A model generated the notes under the pieces. The model was not told the DNA's origin and made no database searches. It worked only from the letters and a program-made list of their open reading frames with translations. Both the position numbers and the translations under genes were made by a program. 6,585 nt of DNA from Chlorobiota bacterium (GTDB lineage: Bacteria; Bacteroidota; Bacteroidia; Bacteroidales; F082): NCBI GenBank assembly GCA_030619415.1, contig JAUXBM010000101.1, positions 1 to 6,585 on the forward strand, given 5' to 3'. Positions 4,994-6,585 of this stretch are shown in pieces. Every line of letters begins with the position of its first letter. The first letter of the stretch is position 1.

Positions 4994-5164
4994 GTTTTTC
5001 TTTTGTGTCGCAATTTACTCGATTTGGTCTGAAATGACATTTCCCCACCCTTGTTTTTATTCCTGCAAATCAACTTCAGCGACAAACACTAGACATCGTA
5101 AGTGTGTTCCCCTCGACTATTTTTATTATAACTTAGCAAATTCAGCATTTCAGATATCGGTTCC

Positions 5165-6136
5165 ATGCAGCATAAAAAGAGAGTACACAAAAAAGAAAAA
5201 TCCGGTTTACATCCGCGAAACAAGAACCGTGAGCGCTACGACTTCAAACAACTGGTCGTGGCTTTTCCGGCCCTGGCCCCATTTGTAAAGTTGAATAAGT
5301 ACAATGATGAATCAATTGATTTTGCTGATGCTGAAGCGGTGAAGGCTTTAAACAAAGCGATCTTGAAATTTCATTACGGCATTGATCATTGGGATATCCC
5401 TCAAAAATATTTATGTCCGCCCATCCCCGGAAGGGCAGATTACATCCACCATATAGCAGATTTGTTGCGCCGTTTCAATTATGGAAAAATCCCGACGGGC
5501 ACCTCAATTAAATGCCTGGACATTGGTGTAGGTGCCAATTGCATATATCCAATCATCGGAAATGTTGAGTATGGTTGGTCGTTTATCGGCAGCGATATCG
5601 ATCCGCTTGCTATTGAATCTGCAAACAATATCATCGAATCAAATCCTTTGCTGAAAGGGAAGGTCATACTGAGATTACAAGAAAATCCAAAAGACATTCT
5701 TTTTGGCATCCTTCGAAAAGACGAGCGGGTTGATTTAACCATTTGCAACCCTCCCTTTCATGCTTCCGCAGAAGAAGCCCAGGCCGGTACCCTTCGGAAA
5801 TTAAGTAATTTGAACCATAAAAAAGTGACAAAAACCATTTTGAATTTTGGCGGTCAAAGCCATGAGCTTTGGTGTGAAGGAGGTGAAGAAAGATTTGTAC
5901 ACAGACTGGTTCGTCAAAGTAAATATTTTGCTGATTCCTGTTATTGGTTTTCTACTTTGATATCAAAAAAATCAAATTTGAAAGGCATTTACAGCACCCT
6001 GAAAAAGGCCGAAGCTACCGAAGTTGAGACTATTCCAATGGGACAGGGAAATAAGACCAGCCGTATTGTTGCCTGGACGTTTCTCTCAAAGGCAGATCAG
6101 CAGAAATGGAAAAATACAAGGTGGCAAAAACGCTAG
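5165..6136 (+). CDS. rlmF: 23S rRNA (adenine1618-N6)-methyltransferase RlmF
   Basis: The 323-residue protein is slightly longer than E. coli RlmF (308). The enzyme uses S-adenosylmethionine to methylate N6 of A1618 in 23S rRNA. Family landmarks occur in order: GLHPRNKNRERYDF (14-27), KALNKAIL (60-67), WDIP and LCPPIPGRADYIHH (76-96), the SAM-binding CLDIGVGANCIYP (117-129), GSDIDPLAI (142-150), the catalytic NPPF (195-198) with a following H, LNFGGQSHELWCEGGEERFV (226-245), and GQGNKTSRIVAWTF near the end. All key residues are present, so it should be active. The start gives a basic N-terminal tail (MQHKKRVHKKEK) just before GLHPRN, as expected. It is divergent from the DUF1456 gene and converges on the AI-2E-family gene; it looks monocistronic. 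Confidence 0.96.
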   Translation: MQHKKRVHKKEKSGLHPRNKNRERYDFKQLVVAFPALAPFVKLNKYNDESIDFADAEAVKALNKAILKFHYGIDHWDIPQKYLCPPIPGRADYIHHIADLLRRFNYGKIPTGTSIKCLDIGVGANCIYPIIGNVEYGWSFIGSDIDPLAIESANNIIESNPLLKGKVILRLQENPKDILFGILRKDERVDLTICNPPFHASAEEAQAGTLRKLSNLNHKKVTKTILNFGGQSHELWCEGGEERFVHRLVRQSKYFADSCYWFSTLISKKSNLKGIYSTLKKAEATEVETIPMGQGNKTSRIVAWTFLSKADQQKWKNTRWQKR

Positions 6137-6156
6137 GGTTCTCTGATGAATAAATG

Positions 6157-6182
6157 AAAACCAGTATAAAAAGTTGGTTTTT
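6157..6182 (+). terminator. Weak terminator-like hairpin after rlmF
   Basis: AAAACCA (6157-6163) pairs with TGGTTTT (6175-6181) across an 11-base loop, and the T-run (6178-6182) overlaps the stem. It starts 21 bases after the rlmF stop. With only two G-C pairs the stem is weak, but the position and T-run fit a terminator. Confidence 0.4.
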
Positions 6183-6238
6183 GGACTCCGTCCATGAATA
6201 AGAATTGACCTTCCAGCCTTCCGCAGGTTGGAGTCCAA
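6181..6238. repeat. 9-bp inverted repeat TTGGACTCC / GGAGTCCAA with internal hairpin
   Basis: TTGGACTCC (6181-6189) and GGAGTCCAA (6230-6238) are exact reverse complements, 40 bases apart. Inside the interval, CCAGCCT (6213-6219) can pair with AGGTTGG (6225-6231) with one G-T mismatch. No T-run follows on either strand, so it is not a terminator. The ~58-bp unit with matched ends resembles a small non-coding intergenic repeat element; no target-site duplication is visible. Confidence 0.5.
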
Positions 6239-6260
6239 TGTCAATAAGTACCACAATAAT

Positions 6261-6286
6261 CCTGAAAGCCGTTTAACTATTTCAGG
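6261..6286 (-). terminator. Hairpin at the 3' end of the AI-2E-family gene
   Basis: On the minus strand CCTGAAA (6286-6280) pairs with TTTCAGG (6267-6261) across a 12-base loop, followed by ATTATTGT. The left arm covers the stop codon (6284-6282). The poor T-run makes it a weak candidate terminator. Confidence 0.4.
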
Positions 6287-6585
6287 AATTATCGAGCGAT
6301 TTAGATTTGCTATTAACCACTGTCTGTGCCTCTTGTTTTGTGCCCAATACTATAGAAAGCCATTTTGTATCGGGATTTTGTTCGAGCATGATTTTAATTG
6401 CCATCGTAAGCGGAACGGAAAGAAACATGCCAACAGTGCCTAAGACGAAACCCCAGAACAGGAGCGAGAGGAATACAACGAAAGTCGAAAGCCCAAGACC
6501 CTTTCCCATCATTTTTGGTTCCACGGCATTTCCTATGATCATGTTAACGGCAACGAAAGCAGCCGTTGTCCAGATAACACCTCCA
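6282..6585 (-). CDS. AI-2E family transporter, C-terminal part (5' end outside window)
   Basis: The minus-strand frame is open from the window edge (6585) to a TGA at 6284-6282 and gives 100 residues. The internal ATG at 6542 is not the start: the upstream codons continue the family sequence (VIWTTAAFVAVNMIIGN). The block EPKMMGKGLGLSTFVVFLSL, then FWGFVLGTVGMFLSVPLT and AIKIMLEQNP, is the conserved C-terminal region of the PerM/YhhT/AI-2E exporter family. These are inner-membrane proteins of about 340-380 residues with roughly eight helices, so about a quarter is visible. Some members export autoinducer-2 and others act as ion antiporters; the substrate cannot be told here. The tail after the last helix is hydrophilic (KQEAQTVVNSKSKSLDNS). 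Confidence 0.93.
   Translation of the reverse strand, partial: GGVIWTTAAFVAVNMIIGNAVEPKMMGKGLGLSTFVVFLSLLFWGFVLGTVGMFLSVPLTMAIKIMLEQNPDTKWLSIVLGTKQEAQTVVNSKSKSLDNS

Noticed and set aside
4977..5288. + strand open frame of 103 codons
   Set aside because: Overlaps the start of the DUF1456 gene and the first part of rlmF in a different frame; no recognisable features.
5479..5748. Minus-strand open frame of 89 codons
   Set aside because: Antisense shadow of the SAM-binding part of rlmF.
6030..6254. Minus-strand open frame of 74 codons with GLQPAEGWKVNSYSW
   Set aside because: Half of it is antisense to the rlmF 3' end and the rest is the inverted-repeat element; more likely a repeat-derived spurious frame than a gene.
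6228..6443. + strand open frame of 71 codons
   Set aside because: Antisense to the AI-2E-family gene, which has strong family support.

Overview
The window looks like a chromosomal segment of a member of the Bacteroidota, probably an environmental or marine member of class Bacteroidia or a close relative. The sequence is AT-rich and has several TAnnTTTG-type -7 boxes ahead of genes, with no clear Shine-Dalgarno sequences. It also carries protein types common in that phylum: a transmembrane TPR-LuxR regulator, a TIGR02757/DUF2400 protein, a single-repeat DUF1456 protein and a stand-alone TonB C-terminal-like secreted protein. No taxonomic marker is present, so this placement is an inference.

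Left part (1-1329). A partial CDS ends at 81. It is followed by a 347-bp non-coding stretch with two related perfect hairpins, an 11-bp tandem repeat built on TGTTAA, and a GC-rich foldable patch. A small exported TonB-C-like protein (429-785) ends at a strong intrinsic terminator (806-839). A DoxX-family membrane protein (910-1329) follows.

Centre (1330-3789). The most interesting pair is here. A 583-residue regulator (1422-3173) has a signal sequence, periplasmic TPR repeats, one membrane helix, a cytoplasmic coiled coil and a LuxR-type HTH. Downstream on the same strand is a 160-residue exported protein (3307-3789) made almost wholly of four ~31-residue repeats with the core Y-I-N-D-I-P-F-[DN]-T. 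Between them lies a direct repeat CCATTC[AG]CCGA with a 21-bp period, just upstream of a -7 box, so it could be an operator. The layout suggests a membrane-spanning one-component regulator next to a secreted target or ligand. That link is inferred from position only.

Right part (3790-6585). Housekeeping genes dominate. On the minus strand are a DUF1456 protein (4742-4993) and a TIGR02757 protein (3838-4623), separated by a gap holding an 8-bp-periodic TTTGCGTC-type repeat. Divergent from them is rlmF (5165-6136), the 23S rRNA m6A1618 methyltransferase. It converges on the 3' end of an AI-2E-family transporter gene (6282-6585, cut by the window edge). The convergent gap holds two weak terminator-like hairpins and a 9-bp inverted repeat that may mark an intergenic repeat element. 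No complete mobile element, CRISPR array, tRNA or rRNA was seen.
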